Below, one piece after another: positions 53,536 through 63,178 of a stretch of 64,000 nucleotides of DNA (position 1 is its first letter; each line of letters opens with the position of its first letter). The stretch spans positions 3,192,501 through 3,256,500 of the forward strand of contig NZ_CP016538.2 in assembly GCF_001687625.2 (NCBI RefSeq). The letters run 5' to 3'. The DNA comes from Planococcus maritimus. Its GTDB lineage: Bacteria > Bacillota > Bacilli > Bacillales_A > Planococcaceae. A model generated the notes under the pieces. It ran no database searches and was not told the DNA's origin. It worked only from the letters and a program-made list of their open reading frames with translations. A program made the position numbers and the translations under genes.

Positions 53536-53997
53536 CCCCTTCATAATCCGAAAACCACGATACACCTGCTCCAGCAAGATCAACTTCATCAATTGATGCG
53601 GAAACGTCATTTTCGAGAACGACAATTTCTCATCCGCACGCTTCAAGACTTCATCGTGCAGACCAAGAGAGCCCCCGATGACGAAGACGACTTTGCTGCG
53701 GCCATAGGTCATGAGCGATTCCATGTCTTTGGCGAGCTGCTCGGAAGTCTTCATTTTGCCGTCAATCGCGAGGGCGATGACGTAGGCGTCTTGTGGGATT
53801 TTGGCGAGTATGCGCTCGCCTTCTTTCTTTTTGACGATTTCCATATCCGCTTCGCTCAATTGCTCCGGCGCTTTTTCGTCCGCGACTTCTACCTCCGTGA
53901 TTTTTGCATAAGCCCCTAAGCGTTTTGCATATTCTGCAATGCCCGCTTTCAAGTATTTCTCTTTCAGTTTTCCGACGGTCACAATGGAAATGTTCAC
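53518..53997 (-). CDS. rlmH: 23S rRNA (pseudouridine1915-N3)-methyltransferase RlmH
   Basis: SPOUT-class methyltransferase that modifies the pseudouridine at position 1915 of 23S rRNA. 159 residues, exactly the family length. Trefoil-knot SAM-site motifs: [17 protein letters not shown] near residue 72, [16 protein letters not shown] near residue 103 and the C-terminal [28 protein letters not shown]. In staphylococci the same gene (orfX) is the integration site for SCC elements; here too the 3' end is repeated at two places downstream. The coding frame is intact despite the insertion because the repeat restores the end. Confidence 0.98.
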   Translation of the reverse strand: MNISIVTVGKLKEKYLKAGIAEYAKRLGAYAKITEVEVADEKAPEQLSEADMEIVKKKEGERILAKIPQDAYVIALAIDGKMKTSEQLAKDMESLMTYGRSKVVFVIGGSLGLHDEVLKRADEKLSFSKMTFPHQLMKLILLEQVYRGFRIMKGEPYHK

Positions 53998-54000
53998 AAC

Positions 54001-54413
54001 TTATCCCCCTTTACATGAAATTTACAAACAAGTTGCCCACAGACTTTATGCACATATCCACAGGCAATTCTACATCTTGTAGAATTTTATTTACTCGCCA
54101 CAAGATACAATGCCTGCTCTTCGCAGTAATTGCACTTTGTGGATAACTTTTCGCTATCTGATAATTCAGTCAGTATAGGATAGCTTTCTGTTTTGGCGAC
54201 AAATTCGTCTAGCCCTTGTCCCACATGCGTTTGGCAGCAAAATAGCTCCATTTTTACGCCTCCTTTCGATTTCCGAATATTCAACACAGTTATGCACATT
54301 TCGTTCCCTTTTATCCACAATCCATTTTAACAGATATAAAACACTACGGATAGCGAAGCTTTTGTTGCCTGTGGATTGTTAATAATCGAAATTTAACAAA
54401 AAAGTTATCCACA
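54001..54413. other. DnaA-box cluster around rlmH
   Basis: Three perfect TTATCCACA boxes (54138-54146 inverted, 54311-54319, 54405-54413), two TTATGCACA boxes (54046-54054, 54290-54298) and near matches at 54001, 54033, 54054 and 54370. Accounts for the 54252-54516 gap. Probably a DnaA-titration or control cluster, since the full origin features (AT-rich unwinding element, dnaA, dnaN) are absent. Confidence 0.75.
54087..54251 (-). CDS. CxxH/CxxC small protein (BA_5709 family)
   Basis: 54-residue protein. Start ATG 54251 with GAAAGGAGGCG upstream; the longer 77-residue frame is rejected. It has FCCQTH near residue 4 and CNYC near residue 39, giving a CxxH plus CxxC zinc-binding arrangement. 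I recall a family defined by this pattern next to rlmH in Bacillus; the location here agrees. Function unknown; probably a zinc-binding structural or regulatory protein. Confidence 0.88.
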   Translation of the reverse strand: MELFCCQTHVGQGLDEFVAKTESYPILTELSDSEKLSTKCNYCEEQALYLVASK

Positions 54414-54516
54414 TGGTCTTTTTCCGAACAATTAGGCTTTGCCAGCCCAAAATCTGAGCTGCAAAGTGCATAATATTCAGCTCGTTTTTGCTTCTTCCTC
54501 TCAATTTCAATCACGT

Positions 54517-54562
54517 AAAAAAGCAGTTCCAGTCGGTGCATAAAACACCTTCTGGAACTGCT
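54517..54562 (-). terminator. htrA terminator
   Basis: Arms AAGCAGTTCCAG and CTGGAACTGCT with a T run in the minus direction, just past the stop at 54568. Confidence 0.8.
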
Positions 54563-54567
54563 GGATC

Positions 54568-55770
54568 TTATAAGGTGGAATTGTCGGTTAGTTCAAGCTC
54601 AAATTCGAGCAATTCACCGTTTCGATATGCCTTTACTTGTAGGATATCCCCAATTTGCTTTTCGTTGTATAGATGCTTGCGCAATTCGATGATATCGCCA
54701 ATTTCTTCTCCATCCATCTCAACGATGACGTCGTATTGGCGCATGCCTGCTTGATCCGCTGCCGAAGACGATACGACCGAACTGACGACGACACCAGATG
54801 TGATATCTTCCGGTAAATTCAATGTATCTGCTCGGTAGGCGCTTGGTACTTGCGCCAAATCGATTAAGGTAATGCCCATCGCCGGTCGCACCATTTCACC
54901 CGTTGCTTCGAGCTGATTGATGACTGGCAATGCCGAGTTGATCGGAATCGAGAAACCGATGCCTTCGACTTGTGAAGTGGCGATTTTCATGGAATTGATG
55001 CCAATCAATTGCCCTGCTAAATTGACGAGCGCGCCGCCACTGTTGCCGGGGTTGATCGCCGCATCTGTCTGCAAAACTTCTGCCTGCCAGTCTTGTGTTC
55101 CGTCACCATCCAAATCGACCGGAACTGCCCGGTCGGTTCCTGATACGACACCACTCGTCACAGAACCGGAAAACTCAAGTCCGAGCGGGTTGCCGATCGC
55201 GATCACCGCTTCGCCACGCTTTAACGCATCCGAATCGCCCAGTTCCACGACGTCCTGCACTTTATCATTGCTCATTTCAAGAACCGCGAGATCAGTCCAA
55301 ATATCACTGCCGACTACTTGTGCCTCGACTTTCGCACCATCGGCCAAAGTCACTTCGATACTGTTAGCACCTTCGACCACGTGATAATTAGTCACGACAT
55401 AAGCCGTATCGCCTTCACTTTTATAAATGACGCCAGAACCCGTGCCCACTGCCTGCTCCTGGCTTTGCGAGAAGAAATCCCCGCCCGTCTGGAGATTTGA
55501 CACGCCAACGACCGCATCTGACGCTTCGTCGACTGCTTTCGTCACATCGGTCGTAATATCAAGCGACGCGCCTTGCTGTTCACGGCTTTGCTGCTGGATC
55601 TGGGTGCCGGAATCCGCTGAATCCGTCCCCGGCAATAAACCCGGTGCTTGTGAAAACAATCCCCACATCAACAGCGCCCCGACCATCACGCCGAACACCC
55701 CTGCAAAAAAACTACCCGCACGGCTCGGCTTCGGCTGCCGGCCATTCGGCGTTTGATTGTAATAACCCAT
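54568..55770 (-). CDS. HtrA-like trypsin-type serine protease with PDZ domain
   Basis: About 400-residue membrane-anchored quality-control protease. Start 55770 (MGYYNQTPNG) placed by AGAGAGGA 8 bp upstream; a start three codons earlier is possible. Cytoplasmic Pro-rich tail, membrane segment FFAGVFGVMVGALLMWGLF near residue 27, Ser/Gln-rich linker, protease domain with His in VVTNYHVVEGA, Asp in DIWTDLAVLE and Ser in AAINPGNSGGALVN, then a C-terminal PDZ domain (SSVVSSSAADQAGMRQYDVIVEMDG). The triad is complete. Known family role: degradation of misfolded proteins at the membrane-wall interface. Last gene in the wal neighbourhood, with its own terminator. Confidence 0.94.
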   Translation of the reverse strand: MGYYNQTPNGRQPKPSRAGSFFAGVFGVMVGALLMWGLFSQAPGLLPGTDSADSGTQIQQQSREQQGASLDITTDVTKAVDEASDAVVGVSNLQTGGDFFSQSQEQAVGTGSGVIYKSEGDTAYVVTNYHVVEGANSIEVTLADGAKVEAQVVGSDIWTDLAVLEMSNDKVQDVVELGDSDALKRGEAVIAIGNPLGLEFSGSVTSGVVSGTDRAVPVDLDGDGTQDWQAEVLQTDAAINPGNSGGALVNLAGQLIGINSMKIATSQVEGIGFSIPINSALPVINQLEATGEMVRPAMGITLIDLAQVPSAYRADTLNLPEDITSGVVVSSVVSSSAADQAGMRQYDVIVEMDGEEIGDIIELRKHLYNEKQIGDILQVKAYRNGELLEFELELTDNSTL

Positions 55771-55961
55771 AGCCTCCATCCTCTCTTATGCTTCTCTTTT
55801 TATCATAAGATGTACCCGTCAAAATGCAAGCAATCCTCCCCGCCTAAGCCCATCAGGAAGCTTCTATCCAACTTACTTTGTACACTTTTTAGTTGGATGA
55901 TTGGGAAGCATCGCAACGTCAGCAACAATAACCTGACCGCTTTCTTTATATTCATTTCACC

Positions 55962-56054
55962 CTAGCTGATGGGAATGTAAGCGGCAAATAAATGGGCGAA
56001 GTCACACTAAGCCCATTTATTTGCGACGCATCTGCATCGCAGATGTGGGAGCAA
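55962..56054 (+). repeat. 93-bp repeat, copy 1 (family B)
   Basis: Begins CTAGCTGATGGGAATG and contains inverted arms AAATAAATGGGC / GCCCATTTATTT and the palindrome CATCTGCATCGCAGATG. The second copy is at 56206-56298. Confidence 0.8.
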
Positions 56055-56205
56055 ATTTTTTCTGCCATACTTGAGTATCCCGAAAGTTGATCAATGCAGT
56101 TACCCGATTCGCTCCGGTAACTTTTACCCCAATCACTGTGCTTTTTCGGCATAGAGATCTTTTGACCAAGCTTATAGAACCAATCTATAGTATTGCATCC
56201 TCACT

Positions 56206-56298
56206 CTAGCTGATGGGAATGGAGGCGGCGAATAAATGGGCGAAGTCACGCTAAGCCCATTTATTTGCGACGCATCTGCATCGCAGATGTGGGAGCAA
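56206..56298 (+). repeat. 93-bp repeat, copy 2 (family B)
   Basis: Differs from copy 1 by only a few bases (for example GGAGGCGGCG for GTAAGCGGCA). Both copies have the same first 25 bp as the element at 56411. Confidence 0.8.
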
Positions 56299-56410
56299 CA
56301 TAGTTACCCGATGCCCCAGGCAGCTGGCACCACAATTGCTATGCTTTTTCAAAATGGATTCCGACTTTGAGTAAGTTTTATAAAAACAAATATCTTTTAT
56401 TTTCCCTCAC

Positions 56411-56541
56411 TCTAGCTGATGGGAATGGAGGCGGCGACTCCTGCGGGAACAGCGCGAGCTGAAGACCCTGGACTGAGCACAGCGAGGGAAGCGGCTGAAG
56501 CCGTGCCCGCGGAAAGCGTCCGCCGCAATGAGCATCAGCGG
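56411..56541 (+). repeat. Bacillales-type palindromic intergenic element (family C)
   Basis: Starts CTAGCTGATGGGAATGGAGG and ends with the complementary TCCGCCGC...CATCAG, with GC-rich arms (CTCCTGCGGGAACAGCGCGA...CCGTGCCCGCGGAAAGCG) between. Such elements are scattered through Bacillales genomes. The rest of 55780-56691 contains no credible gene. Confidence 0.75.
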
Positions 56542-56691
56542 CTAAATACGAGACTGCGGTAGCTGCATGACCCACATCCTGTGGGCCCGAAAACGTCCAC
56601 TTTCACGGACATCAGCGGCTCTAAAAACCAAAAAAACTGCCCTACAAGCCATTTCTCAGGCTTCTAGAACAGTCTCTCCTCTTACCTCTAT

Positions 56692-57480
56692 TCACACCAC
56701 AACTAAAGGCGTCGCCTCAGTCGGAGACGTATCAAACAAATCGACATAATCGCCGACGAAGATGCCTTTCGTCTGCAAGGTCTGCTCGACGCTCATGCGC
56801 GCAAGGTCTTTCATGTTGTTATCTTTACTTAAATGTGACAAATAAATACGCGTCGGCTTTTCTGCCAGTACTTCTGACATCGCCACTGCCGCATCTTCAT
56901 TCGACACGTGCCCTACATCGCTCAAGATGCGTCGTTTGACCGACCACGGGTAACGCCCCATCTGCAACATGCCGATGTCGTGGTTGCTCTCAAACACATA
57001 CGCATCGGATGCGCCGATGATGCCCTTCATACGGTCACTGACATAGCCCGTATCGGTAATCAGTGCGAGCTTGCGGCCGTTCTCGTGAAACACGTAGAAC
57101 ATCGGGTCCGCCGCATCATGCGACACGCCAAACGATTCGATGTCGAGGCCGCCGAATGATTTCGTCGTCTCCATATCAAAATGGAAACGCTGCTCGATGG
57201 GAATCGCGCCGACGAGCCCGTCCATCGCCGTCCACGTTTTGGCATTGGCGTAAATGGGCACTTTATGCCGGCGGGCGGCGATGCCAAGCCCTTTAATATG
57301 ATCGCTATGCTCATGGGTGACCAGAATGCCGTCGAGCTTGCCCATATCGCGGCCGATAGAGGCGAACAGCAACTCCAATTTCTTGCCGCTGAGCCCTGCG
57401 TCCACTAAAAATGCATGCTCGTCGTTTTCTATATAGATGGCATTGCCAGTCGAACCGCTGGCCAATACACTAAAGCGCAT
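56692..57480 (-). CDS. walJ: MBL-fold metallohydrolase WalJ (YycJ)
   Basis: 262-residue metallo-beta-lactamase-fold protein. Metal motif [11 protein letters not shown] near residue 56 with two more ligand regions at [11 protein letters not shown] near residue 118 and DTGYVSDR near residue 142. Known homologues (YycJ/WalJ) act in DNA-related quality control; WalJ is reported as a nuclease-like protein in double-strand break or mismatch pathways, and the fold is related to lactonase and RNase Z types. AAGGAGA precedes the start. Last gene of the walRKHIJ operon. Confidence 0.93.
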   Translation of the reverse strand: MRFSVLASGSTGNAIYIENDEHAFLVDAGLSGKKLELLFASIGRDMGKLDGILVTHEHSDHIKGLGIAARRHKVPIYANAKTWTAMDGLVGAIPIEQRFHFDMETTKSFGGLDIESFGVSHDAADPMFYVFHENGRKLALITDTGYVSDRMKGIIGASDAYVFESNHDIGMLQMGRYPWSVKRRILSDVGHVSNEDAAVAMSEVLAEKPTRIYLSHLSKDNNMKDLARMSVEQTLQTKGIFVGDYVDLFDTSPTEATPLVVV

Positions 57481-57493
57481 AGTTAAAATCTCC

Positions 57494-58297
57494 TTACTCT
57501 GCTGTTTCCTCGTTCTGTTTGTTCAATTCAATAACCCCATCCTTGATGGCATTAACGTAAAGATCTGTTTCCACGCCTTCGGAATCTTTGACCCGGATGC
57601 GCCAGGTTGGAACGAACATTTGCCGGTTCTCGGATACTTGTACATGAGTTGAATAGCCTAGTTCAGCTTCCGTAATGCGGCTGTTCGTTTTCAACAGACT
57701 CTTTTGGTAAAGCGTATGAATCGATTCCAATGGCGAAATCAATTTCTTCTGTTCTTCATTTTCGATGATGTTGTCGAATAGAGTTTGCTCAAAGCCGATC
57801 ACTTCATCGTCTTCGTTCCAAAAGACGGTCAATTGGCCGCCTTTGCTGTGGAACAGTGGAACGCCTGAAATCTTCTGGAAAAACACCGCATGGTTTTGAT
57901 CTTCATCAATTTGCCATAGCGAGTATTCTGAGCTTTCCGGTACTTCCTCTTCGATGAATGCCACAAGCGCATCTTCTTTGTCGCCATCGAGCTCAATCGG
58001 CTCATCGTAAGTGATTTGCAGCATTCGGCCATCGAGCACATTGACGACACCGTCGATATCCACTGCTGTTTCGGTAAACGCCTTCGATTCTCCGCGCACG
58101 TAAGGCTTGTCCTCAGATGACTCTGGCAAGGCCGAATACGTGATATTGTCGCCTCTCAATTTTTCATCGATGGTCGATTCGGGAAGCGGCTGAATCTGTT
58201 CTGCTTCCGTATAGCGATCGATATAAAGTGAGTACAAAAAGACATTGAGAATAGAAAAGACAATAATGAAAATTGTTTTTGTTTTACTCCAATCCAA
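57494..58297 (-). CDS. walI: WalRK two-component system regulatory protein WalI (YycI)
   Basis: 267-residue protein with one N-terminal membrane segment ([20 protein letters not shown]) and an extracytoplasmic YycI domain. Start TTG 58297 with AGGAGGCGTGAGG upstream. Family segments: [24 protein letters not shown] near residue 95 and [23 protein letters not shown] near the C-terminus. It overlaps the walH stop by 14 bp. Known: YycI, with YycH, forms a complex in the membrane that adjusts WalK activity. Confidence 0.93.
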   Translation of the reverse strand: MDWSKTKTIFIIVFSILNVFLYSLYIDRYTEAEQIQPLPESTIDEKLRGDNITYSALPESSEDKPYVRGESKAFTETAVDIDGVVNVLDGRMLQITYDEPIELDGDKEDALVAFIEEEVPESSEYSLWQIDEDQNHAVFFQKISGVPLFHSKGGQLTVFWNEDDEVIGFEQTLFDNIIENEEQKKLISPLESIHTLYQKSLLKTNSRITEAELGYSTHVQVSENRQMFVPTWRIRVKDSEGVETDLYVNAIKDGVIELNKQNEETAE

Positions 58298-59624
58298 GCC
58301 TCACGCCTCCTACTGATTCGTCAGATAGCCGTGTCCATTTGCCATTTGCTTTATAATACCAAGCCGGTTGGAACGTGATCAATTCAATCAATTGCTCGTC
58401 TTCGCTGCGTGTCAGCTCGTAGCCGATCATCACGGCCTCAACCGTCTCAAGGTCTATATCGAGGCGCGACACAGCCTCCAGAACCGCTTCGCCAGACGCC
58501 ATTTCGATGGTGCGGGTTTCTACGACCGAATCGAGCAAATAGGTCGGGCGGCTATAGCGGAATGCCTGCTCGATGCCATCATCAATGCCCCATTCTACAT
58601 CAAGGCTGACAGCCGTCGTATTGCTAAAGACCGGTGCGCCCTCGAAGAACAATTGATAACTGATTTGTTGATTGACCGATTTCATGCCGAAATACACATA
58701 TTGGTCGGTCCATCCACCATGTTCATTCACAAAGTTAATCGAATTATACACGAGGTCGGATGGAATGGCGGGATCAGACGTTTCGGCTTTTGGCTGTACG
58801 TAATTGATGCTTTTTTGGCCATTCAACTCACGCATAATGGCCCCCGAATCATCCGTAAATTCTTCGCTCTGCAAATCTCCCGCAAACTCCGCCGTCGGGT
58901 TGTCCATAATGGCATCGGCGAATGTAGCAGGTGATGTCTCGTCCAGCAAATAATCAAAGCTGGTCTTCTCTAACGGATTTTCTGGCACATACACCGGCAG
59001 TCGGCCAATTCGTGAATCCGTTACGTAACGGGCATATTCTTTTGACTGTTGCACATAATCCCCGCGGAACTCAATCAACTCAGCATCCGATACTTGTGCT
59101 TCATAAATCCGGCCGGAACCGGTATTGATAAAGTACATCGTGGACTCAGGATTTTCCTCGGTGCCCCATTCCACAACAACGCGGTTGAATGTCGATTCCG
59201 GCAAATTATTATCGGTAATGTCCATAATGACATCGAATACAGGAAACGGCACAGCACCCGGATAATACAGCACGGTGCGCCCAGGTTCTTGCAAATACTG
59301 CTTAAGGGCATCCGTTCCTGCTTCTTCTTCAAACAATTGGACATCGGAAATCTCCCATCGCTGGATGGTTTCCAGCATCGCTTCAATGTCGGCCTGGGAG
59401 GATGTACCGGTTACTTCTTCTTCGTGGTGATACAACACTTTCACAGGGCGCACCACTTCATCGGCCGTTCGATTGTCGCCAATGGCTACATCCACTTGTG
59501 TCGGCGTTTCAATCTCCTGAAGCGATGGGGTGAAGGTCCAAATGGTGAATGTCAGTGCGAGGCTGAGCATAATCAGGACGAATAAGGCAACAGATTTTAC
59601 ATGCTCCAAATACTTCAATCCCAT
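58284..59624 (-). CDS. walH: WalRK two-component system regulatory protein WalH (YycH)
   Basis: 446-residue membrane protein with one N-terminal helix (SVALFVLIMLSLALTFTIW) and a large extracytoplasmic domain. The characteristic order of YycH is present: segment LEHVKSVALFVLIMLSLALT, FIN-type TGSGRIYEAQVSDAE region near residue 180, and YYKANGKWTRLSDE near the C-terminus. Start 59624 has GGAGGTGA upstream and overlaps the walK stop by 10 bp. Known: it forms a ternary membrane complex with YycI and WalK. Confidence 0.94.
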   Translation of the reverse strand: MGLKYLEHVKSVALFVLIMLSLALTFTIWTFTPSLQEIETPTQVDVAIGDNRTADEVVRPVKVLYHHEEEVTGTSSQADIEAMLETIQRWEISDVQLFEEEAGTDALKQYLQEPGRTVLYYPGAVPFPVFDVIMDITDNNLPESTFNRVVVEWGTEENPESTMYFINTGSGRIYEAQVSDAELIEFRGDYVQQSKEYARYVTDSRIGRLPVYVPENPLEKTSFDYLLDETSPATFADAIMDNPTAEFAGDLQSEEFTDDSGAIMRELNGQKSINYVQPKAETSDPAIPSDLVYNSINFVNEHGGWTDQYVYFGMKSVNQQISYQLFFEGAPVFSNTTAVSLDVEWGIDDGIEQAFRYSRPTYLLDSVVETRTIEMASGEAVLEAVSRLDIDLETVEAVMIGYELTRSEDEQLIELITFQPAWYYKANGKWTRLSDESVGGVRLGLE

Positions 59625-61441
59625 TCACCTCCATCATCAATTTCATATGGCAAGGTGAAATAAATCGAAGTTCCTTTGCCGTAACGGCTTTCCGCCCAGA
59701 TTTTCCCACCGTGTGCATTGATCATTTCTTTTGAAATCGCCAGGCCAAGGCCTGTCCCGCCCATTGCACGCGAACGCGCACGGTCCACGCGGTAGAAGCG
59801 GTCGAAAATACGCTCGACGTTTTCTTTCGGAATGCCCATTCCTTCATCGCTGATCGACACGAGCAATTCCCCTTCTTTCTCGCGGACTGAAAAGCGGACT
59901 TTGCCGCCTTCCGGAGAATATTTCAAGGCATTGGAAATAATATTATCGATGACTTGCGTCAATTTATCGGTATCGATTTCCACAAAATACTGTGATTTCG
60001 GCACTTTTCGTTCAAACGATACATTTTGTGATTTCGACATCTCAAAACGGTCGATGATGCGGTTGAAAAATACACCGAATTCGACCATTTCGCGGCTCAA
60101 GTCCGCTTCGCTCGAATCCATCTTCGACAGTTTCAGCAAATCGTTGACGAGACGAATCATTCGCTCGGTTTCGGTTTGCGTGACGTTGAGGAAATTCGGT
60201 GCGAGATCCGGATCTTGCCAAGCGCCGTCAGCGAGCGCCTCCAAATAACTGCGCATTGTTGTAAGCGGTGTCCGCAATTCATGCGAGACGTTCGCCACGA
60301 ACTCGCGGCGCTCGATGTCGATTTTCTCTTGTTCTGTATTATCGTGCAACACAGCGATCAAACCGTTAACAAAACCGGTCTCTTTTTGAATGACCGAGAA
60401 CGTCGTGCGCAAAAGCGTCGCCTGATCATGCGAGCTGATATCGAGCGTGATCGCATCGCGCATATCGATCAAATCTTCGAACGTATACGCTTCATCCAAA
60501 CCAAGCACTGTCGTCACCGGCCGGTTAATGACCGTTTCACGTGAAACATTCAATAACTGCAAGGCGGGCTCATTGATCAGGATAATGCGCCCTCTGCGAT
60601 CGGTCGACAGAACGCCATCTGTCATATTGGCAAGCACCGATGCGAGTTTGCGCCGTTCGCTTTCTGTCGACTGCTGTGATTCCTGCAGCCGGTTCGTCAA
60701 ATGATTGAACGCCCGGGCCAACTGGCCAATTTCATCTTCACTGTAAACACGTACTTTGCGCGAAAAATTACCTTTCGCCATCGCTTGTGCTTGCCTGCGC
60801 ATATCGGCAATTGGCCGTGAAATCGTCTGTGCAACCAATATGCCGAGCACCGCCGTAATAACAAGTGCAATGGCAGTACCGCCAGCCAAAATCGAGTTGA
60901 TGGTGTCCATTTGGTCATAGACATTCTCAACTTCCGCTTTGACGTACAGCGTACCGAGCATTTCACCACCGACCGCTGTAATTGGCAAGGTTCTCACCCA
61001 TACCCGCTCTTCAAGGCTGCCATCTACATAGGTTTGCTCTAGCAGGGTCTCTCCGATAATGGACCGGCGAATCTGGTCGTCTGTCGAACGTTGGCCGACG
61101 AGCGATTGGTTCTCGCCCAGAGACGTGCCCAAAATCCGGTAGCGGTTATCAACCACGCGGATTTCATTGATGTCGCCCGAATCGAAATTCGTCAATACCG
61201 AACGGAGGCTCTGCTCAATGGTCAGGTCCTCCTCCGTCCGGTTGCGAATCATCTCTTCGCGTACGCTAAACTCGATGATTTCCATCCGGTCTCTAACGGA
61301 ATCATTGAAATTATTGCGCAGTGTTTCTTCGAGCTGCTCGGAAAAATAAAGGCCGATGATCTGCATCGCTAATAGGATCAGCAAAATATAGATCAAGACA
61401 AATTTCACATGAATCGACTTAAAAAAACTGGTTTTCAGCAT
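59615..61441 (-). CDS. walK: Cell wall sensor histidine kinase WalK (YycG)
   Basis: 608-residue membrane kinase, the only essential two-component sensor of low-GC Gram-positives. Helix at residues 10-31, extracytoplasmic sensor domain at 32-182, second helix at about 183-205, HAMP (206-260), PAS (about 265-370), HisKA with phospho-His387 (NVSHELRTP), and HATPase with NALKYSPEGG, SDEGMGIP and GTGLGLAISKEM. Known role: controls autolysins and cell wall turnover through WalR. A parS-like site lies inside the PAS-coding part (residues 298-303). CAGGAGTAGG precedes the start. Confidence 0.98.
   Translation of the reverse strand: MLKTSFFKSIHVKFVLIYILLILLAMQIIGLYFSEQLEETLRNNFNDSVRDRMEIIEFSVREEMIRNRTEEDLTIEQSLRSVLTNFDSGDINEIRVVDNRYRILGTSLGENQSLVGQRSTDDQIRRSIIGETLLEQTYVDGSLEERVWVRTLPITAVGGEMLGTLYVKAEVENVYDQMDTINSILAGGTAIALVITAVLGILVAQTISRPIADMRRQAQAMAKGNFSRKVRVYSEDEIGQLARAFNHLTNRLQESQQSTESERRKLASVLANMTDGVLSTDRRGRIILINEPALQLLNVSRETVINRPVTTVLGLDEAYTFEDLIDMRDAITLDISSHDQATLLRTTFSVIQKETGFVNGLIAVLHDNTEQEKIDIERREFVANVSHELRTPLTTMRSYLEALADGAWQDPDLAPNFLNVTQTETERMIRLVNDLLKLSKMDSSEADLSREMVEFGVFFNRIIDRFEMSKSQNVSFERKVPKSQYFVEIDTDKLTQVIDNIISNALKYSPEGGKVRFSVREKEGELLVSISDEGMGIPKENVERIFDRFYRVDRARSRAMGGTGLGLAISKEMINAHGGKIWAESRYGKGTSIYFTLPYEIDDGGEWD
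60533..60548. other. parS-like site (15/16) inside walK
   Basis: CGTTTCACGTGAAACA differs from the universal parS TGTTTCACGTGAAACA only in the first base. It is embedded in the coding region with no frame disruption. Confidence 0.75.
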
Positions 61442-61446
61442 TCAGC

Positions 61447-62154
61447 CTACTCCTGTTCAGGGTTCCGCAGGTAGTAGCCGACGCCGCGACGCGTCACGAT
61501 CCACGCTGGGTGACTCGGATTGTCTTCAATTTTTTCACGCAAGCGGCGAATGGTGACATCCACTGTCCGCACGTCACCGAAATAATCATAGCCCCACACC
61601 GTCTGCAGCAAATGCTCGCGCGTCATTACTTGGCCAATATGCTTCGCCAAATAATGCAACAGCTCGAACTCCCGGTGCGTCAATTCGATTGTCTCTTCAC
61701 GCTTCAACACCAAATAGGCATCCGGTTGAATCGTCAGCGACCCGACTTGAATATCGTTTGAGCCAATGCCTTCCTCTTCTGCCGGCACAACGTTCTGGCG
61801 GCGCAAATTCGCTTTGACCCGCGCAATCAATTCACGCGTTGAGAAAGGCTTCGTGACGTAATCATCCGCTCCGAGCTCCAGTCCGAGTACTTTGTCGATC
61901 TCTGAGTCTTTCGCCGTCAGCATGATGATCGGAAAATCGAACTTCTTCCGCACTTCGCGGCATACTTCCATGCCGTCGCGGTTTGGCAGCATGATATCAA
62001 GCAGCATCAAGTCCGGCTGAATTTCTTCTGCCACTTTGATGGCCTCATCGCCGTCGTAAGCCACTACCACATTAAAGCCTTCTTTTTTCAAATTAAATTG
62101 CAAAATATCCGCAATTGGCTTCTCATCATCCACAACTAATATTGTTTTGTTCAT
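61447..62154 (-). CDS. walR: Response regulator WalR (YycF)
   Basis: 235-residue OmpR-type regulator. Receiver with [12 protein letters not shown] at the start, phospho-Asp in [13 protein letters not shown] near residue 53 and Lys in DYVTKPF; the C-terminal winged helix ends [34 protein letters not shown]. First gene of the walRKHIJ operon, start with GGGGGAGAAG. Known: binds TGTWAH-N5-TGTWAH direct repeats at autolysin and wall-enzyme promoters. I do not assign its own promoter. Confidence 0.98.
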   Translation of the reverse strand: MNKTILVVDDEKPIADILQFNLKKEGFNVVVAYDGDEAIKVAEEIQPDLMLLDIMLPNRDGMEVCREVRKKFDFPIIMLTAKDSEIDKVLGLELGADDYVTKPFSTRELIARVKANLRRQNVVPAEEEGIGSNDIQVGSLTIQPDAYLVLKREETIELTHREFELLHYLAKHIGQVMTREHLLQTVWGYDYFGDVRTVDVTIRRLREKIEDNPSHPAWIVTRRGVGYYLRNPEQE

Positions 62155-62367
62155 CTATCTTCTCCCCCTCTGCATCCCAATTATTTCACATGTACCTAGC
62201 CGTTTTGACATTCTTTGCTACCCTTTACTTTATCATTATTTCAAGCATTTCGCACCTTTGGGTGGTCACAGCGGGGCTCAGCGATGTGCGGGTTCTAGAG
62301 GCGTAAATGCCTGGTAAGGGTTTGCTTGTGGAAACTATTTTTGCATTCTATTGGTACTTCAGCTTAG

Positions 62368-62539
62368 TAGTCGCCGCCTTGCTTTGGGTTGGCCTCTTGC
62401 CGTAAGCCAGGAAGAGCACCTGTCTTACGGCATCGGCTCACCCTTTTACGCTGGGCGGCTTGAAGATTTCATTGATTGAGGTGTGTTCAAGCAGATTTGC
62501 TTCTTTACCTAGTTGCCGGCTAGTTGGGGAATCGCTTCC
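62368..62539 (+). repeat. 172-bp direct repeat, copy 1 (family D)
   Basis: Nearly identical to 62616-62787, about five differences. Contains the dyad GCCGTAAG...CTTACGGC. No ORF of note. Confidence 0.85.
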
Positions 62540-62615
62540 CGGGATAAGTATAGAAAAAGATAGCAAGAAGTTTCTTGTCTACTTGTTCCGATCTTCTATT
62601 TAAGCTTCTTCTCAA

Positions 62616-62787
62616 TAGTCGCCGCCTTGCTTTGGGTTGGCCTCTCGCCGTAAGCCAGGAAGAGCACCTGTCTTACGGCGTCGGCTCACCCTTTTACGCT
62701 TGGCGGCTTAAAGATTTCATTGATTGAGGTGTGTTCAAGTAGATTTGCTTCTTTACCTAGTTGCCGGCTAGTTGGGGAATCGCTTCC
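62616..62787 (+). repeat. 172-bp direct repeat, copy 2 (family D)
   Basis: Second copy, offset exactly 248 bp. Together with copy 1 and the palindrome at 62939 this fills the 1024-bp gene-free stretch between walR and the M23 gene. Confidence 0.85.
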
Positions 62788-62938
62788 TGAGATGTGACAT
62801 CTGACAAATAGCTGTTTGAACTGAAAATCACACTCTCTTTGATCCAAACGATATGAGCTACCAGACATGGAGCATCTCCTCATTTTTTGTCGAGTGGACA
62901 GAAGAAGTTGTCTTCCCCTCTAAAACTAGAGACGGAGT

Positions 62939-63054
62939 GGAAGGGGGCTGACGCCTGTGGGACCGCGCGGGCTGGCGAGACAAACGTGCCGCGCATTTTG
63001 CGGCACGTTGGCTCAACACCCGCCCCACGGCAAGCAGCCCCCTGCAACGAAGTC
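62939..63054. repeat. Large imperfect palindrome
   Basis: About 115 bp with outer arms GAAGGGGGCTG / AGCAGCCCCCTGC, GTGGGACCGCGCGGGC / CACCCGCCCCAC and an inner perfect hairpin AACGTGCCGC / GCGGCACGTT. Arms resemble the dispersed family A element. Confidence 0.75.
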
Positions 63055-63178
63055 TGATAGCGCAAGCTATTTTACTCACTTGATCGAATGTTTTACAACA
63101 CTAGAAGCATTATCTGTAAGCTATCTATATATTAAAATACAAAACAAGCTCCCAGCACGCTGGCAGCTTGTTGATCGT

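Noticed and set aside
53904-54146. 80-residue plus-strand ORF across rlmH and the DnaA cluster
   Set aside because: Antisense to rlmH with no supporting signals.
54001-54413. The DnaA boxes as the replication origin oriC itself
   Set aside because: No AT-rich unwinding element, and neither dnaA nor dnaN is adjacent; more likely an accessory cluster near the origin.
55952-56152. 66-residue ORF in the htrA-walJ gap
   Set aside because: It consists of repeat DNA (family B), has no ribosome site and repeats at 56206 with a shifted frame.
61091-61372. Long antisense ORFs inside walK, walH, katG and the DUF4317 gene
   Set aside because: Shadows of conserved genes with no ribosome sites.
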